From positions 1 through 52,423 of the forward strand of contig CALUZV010000025.1 of NCBI GenBank assembly GCA_944325345.1: a DNA stretch of 52,423 nucleotides, given 5' to 3'. This document shows, piece after piece, positions 50,175 through 52,423 of the stretch. This stretch comes from an uncultured Parabacteroides sp. (lineage in GTDB: Bacteria; Bacteroidota; Bacteroidia; Bacteroidales; Tannerellaceae). Position 1 is the stretch's first letter, and the number at the start of each line of letters is the position of its first letter. The position numbers and the translations under genes were made by a program. Under the pieces are notes generated by a model. That model was not told the DNA's origin and did not search any database. It saw only the letters and a program-made list of their open reading frames with translations.

Positions 50175-52101
50175 ATGAAATTAACATTAGTACTTCTCAG
50201 TGTGTTGCTCTCCGTAGCAACTTATGCCCAAACACTTACGGGCAAGATTATCGACCAGCAAAACCAGCCGGTGCCTTTTGCCAATGTCATTGCGTTGGAT
50301 GCGGATTCGGTTTTTATTAATGGAAATGTTTCCGGAGAGGATGGAATATTCCGGATTGAGGCGACAGAACAAGCTGCTTTATTAAAAGTCTCGTATATTG
50401 GTTTTGAAGAACAAATTATTCCGATACAAGAAGGAAAAACGGATATGGGGATTATCAAACTTTCCGACTCAAATCTTTCTCTTTCGGAAATAACCGTCAT
50501 CGGACACAAGCCTTTGGTCTCGATGGAAAAAGGAGTGCTTACTACCGGCGTCGCTAATTCTTTATTGAGTTCTTTGGGTACTGCTGAAGATGTATTGAAA
50601 CATATTCCGGGTCTGGATGCGAAAGATGATAAATATACTGTACTTGGGAAAGGCGAAGCAATTATTTATATTGATAACAGAAAGGTTCAAGATAACTCGG
50701 AATTGCAAAATCTGGCTTCAGAAAATATTTTAAAAGTAGAATTGATTACAAATCCGGGTGCAGAATATGATGCGGAAACGAGAAGTGTTTTAAAAATCAC
50801 GACAAACAAGAAACGGGAAAATGGTTTCTCCATGTCGCTCCGTGGTGTTGCCAAACAAAACCACAAATTCTCGCATGGTGAGAAAATAGAAATGAATTAT
50901 CACCACGAAGGTTTGAATGTTTTTGCGCTCTATGGTTTTCAAGATTCCCGAAACAAGAGAAGAATCTCTTTTGAATAATAATTTAATTACGACATTTACA
51001 GAAAACGATAATCATTTTAGCCTTTACGCCGGCAAAGCAGTCTTACGTCATCAGGCAAATGAAAATTTATCGTTTCAATATGGTACGGAATACAGTTTAG
51101 TAAAAGGCGACGGTATATTTTTAAGTAATGCCGTACCCAATAATGACTTTATGAACCGGGAAGAAAAGATTGCGGCTTTTGCTTCTACGGACTTTATGTT
51201 GAAGAAGCTGGCGGTTGCTCTCGGATTGCGTTATGAATATGTTAAAAGCAAGGCGGAAGAATACGGAGAGACGACGGTGGATAAAGATTATTCCAATCTA
51301 TTTCCTTCTTTAAGTCTTTCGCTCCCGATAAAGGCTGTCAATATGTCGCTTAATTTCTCCAACAGGGTTTCAAGACCGGCTTTTTCAATCCTGAACAATA
51401 ATATTTCTTACACAAGCAAGTTCCATCAAGAAATGGGAAATCCGGCTTTGCAGCCAATGAAAATTTACGATTTGGATTATTCTATCGGATACAAATTCTT
51501 GCAATTCCGATTCAATTATCAATATATCAATGATTATATCTCATTATATACGCAACCATCAGAAGTTTCACAAGCCGTTACGCTTACTTCGTTTATCAAT
51601 TATCCGAAATATCAACAAATTGTAGCGAGTTTGATTGCCGAACATCGAATCGGATTTTGGACTCCGAGTTTTACTGCGTCTGTTTATAAACAATTCTTCT
51701 CAACAAATTTTGAAGGAATCGTTCATCATTATGAAAAGCCTTCATTTGATTTTACATTGGATAATTATTTTAATCTTCCCTGGGGAATAATTCTCAATGT
51801 CGATTTGATGTATAATACCGGAGGCAATTTCGACACACAACATTACGAACCTTACGGAACTATCGACATCGGTTTGCGAAAAAGTTTCTTGAATGATGCT
51901 CTGCAAATATCATTGTGGGGATATGATTTAGGAAAATGGCAAGATTATACGACCAAGGAACAGCTCGGACGGCTTTACACACACCGTTATGCGGATACAG
52001 ACACGCGTTCTGTTGCTCTGACAATAACTTGGAAGTTTAACAACTTTAAAAATAAGTATAAAGGGCAGAGTGCGGCGAGCCAGGAGATGAACCGACTGTA
52101 A
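50175..52101 (+). pseudogene. TonB-dependent receptor-like outer-membrane protein, frameshifted
   Basis: Frame 1 (50175-50978) has a signal peptide MKLTLVLLSVLLSVATYAQ, a carboxypeptidase-regulatory-like domain (GKIIDQQNQPVPFANVIALD) and a plug domain (LGTAEDVLKHIPGL, VELITNPGAEYDAE), then stops after FQDSRNKRRISFE. Frame 2 continues from about 50990 (LITTFTENDNHFSLYAGKAV) with an outer-membrane barrel to 52101. The family is usually near 780 aa; the joined length here is ~640 aa, and strands expected after FALYGFQDS are absent, so an internal deletion of roughly 130 codons shifted the frame. It is clearly more AT-rich than the genes to its left. Confidence 0.85.
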
Positions 52102-52116
52102 GGGGACTGGATTCAT

Positions 52117-52423
52117 GGCTGTGAAAAGTCCAACCTATCGATAGATTTCGAGTTTCAAGGCTATGAAAAGGTAAATCTATCGATAGGTTGAGCTTTTCAA
52201 GGCTGTGAAAAGGCAAATCCATCGATAGGTTGAGCTTTTCAAGGCTGTGAAAAGGCAAATCCATCGATAGGTTGAGCTTTTCAAGGCTGTGAAAAGGCAA
52301 ATCCATCGATAGGTTGAGCTTTTCAAGGCTATGAAAATGTAAATCTATCGATAGGTTGAGCTTTTCAAGGCTGTGAAAAGGCAAATCCATCGATAGGTTG
52401 AGCTTTTCAAGGCTATGAAAATG
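52117..52423. repeat. Dyad array E: at least seven 42-bp units, cut by the window end
   Basis: Units start at 52117, 52159, 52201, 52243, 52285, 52327 and 52369; an eighth starts at 52411. Dyads are CTATCGATAG (or CATCGATAG) and CTTTTC-n8-GAAAAG, centred 21 bp apart. Unit 1 reads CAACCTATCGATAGATTT where the others read AAATCTATCGATAGGTTG, its exact reverse complement, so unit 1 is flipped. Later units are nearly identical, suggesting recent amplification. Confidence 0.9.

Noticed and set aside
52046..52390. Minus-strand open frame of 14-residue repeats (MDLPFHSLEKLNLS)
   Set aside because: Same artefact in array E; it also overlaps the end of the receptor pseudogene in antisense.
52117..52423. 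CRISPR array
   Set aside because: Units repeat end to end over all 42 bp with no variable spacers, and no cas genes are present.
1..52423. tRNA or rRNA genes
   Set aside because: No tRNA T-loop/acceptor pattern or rRNA-like stretch was recognised by eye; a covariance-model search would be needed to exclude them fully.

Overview
The window comes from a member of the Bacteroidales, most likely Tannerellaceae/Porphyromonadaceae-like (for example Parabacteroides); the genus is an inference. The sequence evidence is the repeated Bacteroidetes promoter form (TTTG or TTG, 19-22 bp, then TAnnTTTG), the Mfa1/Mfa2-type fimbrillin lipoproteins, the DUF3575/DUF3868 pair, a DUF6261-like protein, an outer-membrane receptor of the carboxypeptidase-regulatory-domain/plug/barrel type, and a GNAT-nitrilase fusion. 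I see no rRNA, tRNA, CRISPR, intact insertion sequence or prophage.

Layout. 1-1.1 kb: partial LCMT-type methyltransferase and a TetR regulator. 1.3-5.2 kb (minus): tgt, an LptF/LptG permease and a GNAT-nitrilase. 5.4-10.7 kb (plus): OPT transporter, SpoIID/LytB protein, sodium:solute symporter and the GTPase EngB. 11.0-16.7 kb (minus): a tightly packed run of DUF2971-like gene, AAA ATPase and HNH nuclease (a Septu-like defence pair), a small unknown gene and a hybrid histidine kinase with REC and Hpt domains. 16.8-30.7 kb (minus): a large fimbrial locus (DUF3575, DUF3868/OmpA, Mfa1-type major subunit, Mfa2-type subunit and five further lipoprotein subunits), interrupted by decayed toxin-antitoxin modules and followed by a cupin-only gene. 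31.1-36.8 kb: DUF6261-like protein with a tiny smalltalk-like protein, an NtrC-type regulator, a lipoprotein, a CyuA-like cysteine desulfidase and RlpA. 37.0-45.7 kb (plus): a Gfo/Idh/MocA oxidoreductase with a HEAT-DUF1080-DUF1080 protein (3-keto-glycoside type metabolism), then M20 peptidase, MtaD-like deaminase and purine nucleoside phosphorylase. 45.8-52.4 kb: M28 peptidase, AraC regulator, exported flavodoxin, exported CMD-monooxygenase fusion and a broken TonB-dependent receptor.

The most unusual content lies between the genes. Five intergenic arrays (about 10.8, 30.9, 42.0, 46.9 and 52.2 kb) consist of tandem units of 41-42 bp. Each array has its own unrelated sequence, but all share one architecture: the unit is close to a whole-unit palindrome, so dyad centres recur every 20.5-21 bp (two helical turns) and the array reads nearly the same on both strands. 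In two arrays a terminal unit is flipped relative to its neighbours. A single unit of this kind (49951-49992) and a 22-bp version (1234-1306) also occur. I do not recognise this class.

Two further layers deserve attention. Both promoters of the fimbrial region (17350-17380 and 30657-30687) sit inside inverted repeats built on TTTTTTCTGGyCA with a spacer of about 95 bp, the geometry of Bacteroidales invertible promoters. Nine gene junctions carry degenerate 7-bp-phase repeats (AATTGAC, AATTATG, AATGAAG and similar), often arranged as hairpin arms at gene ends.
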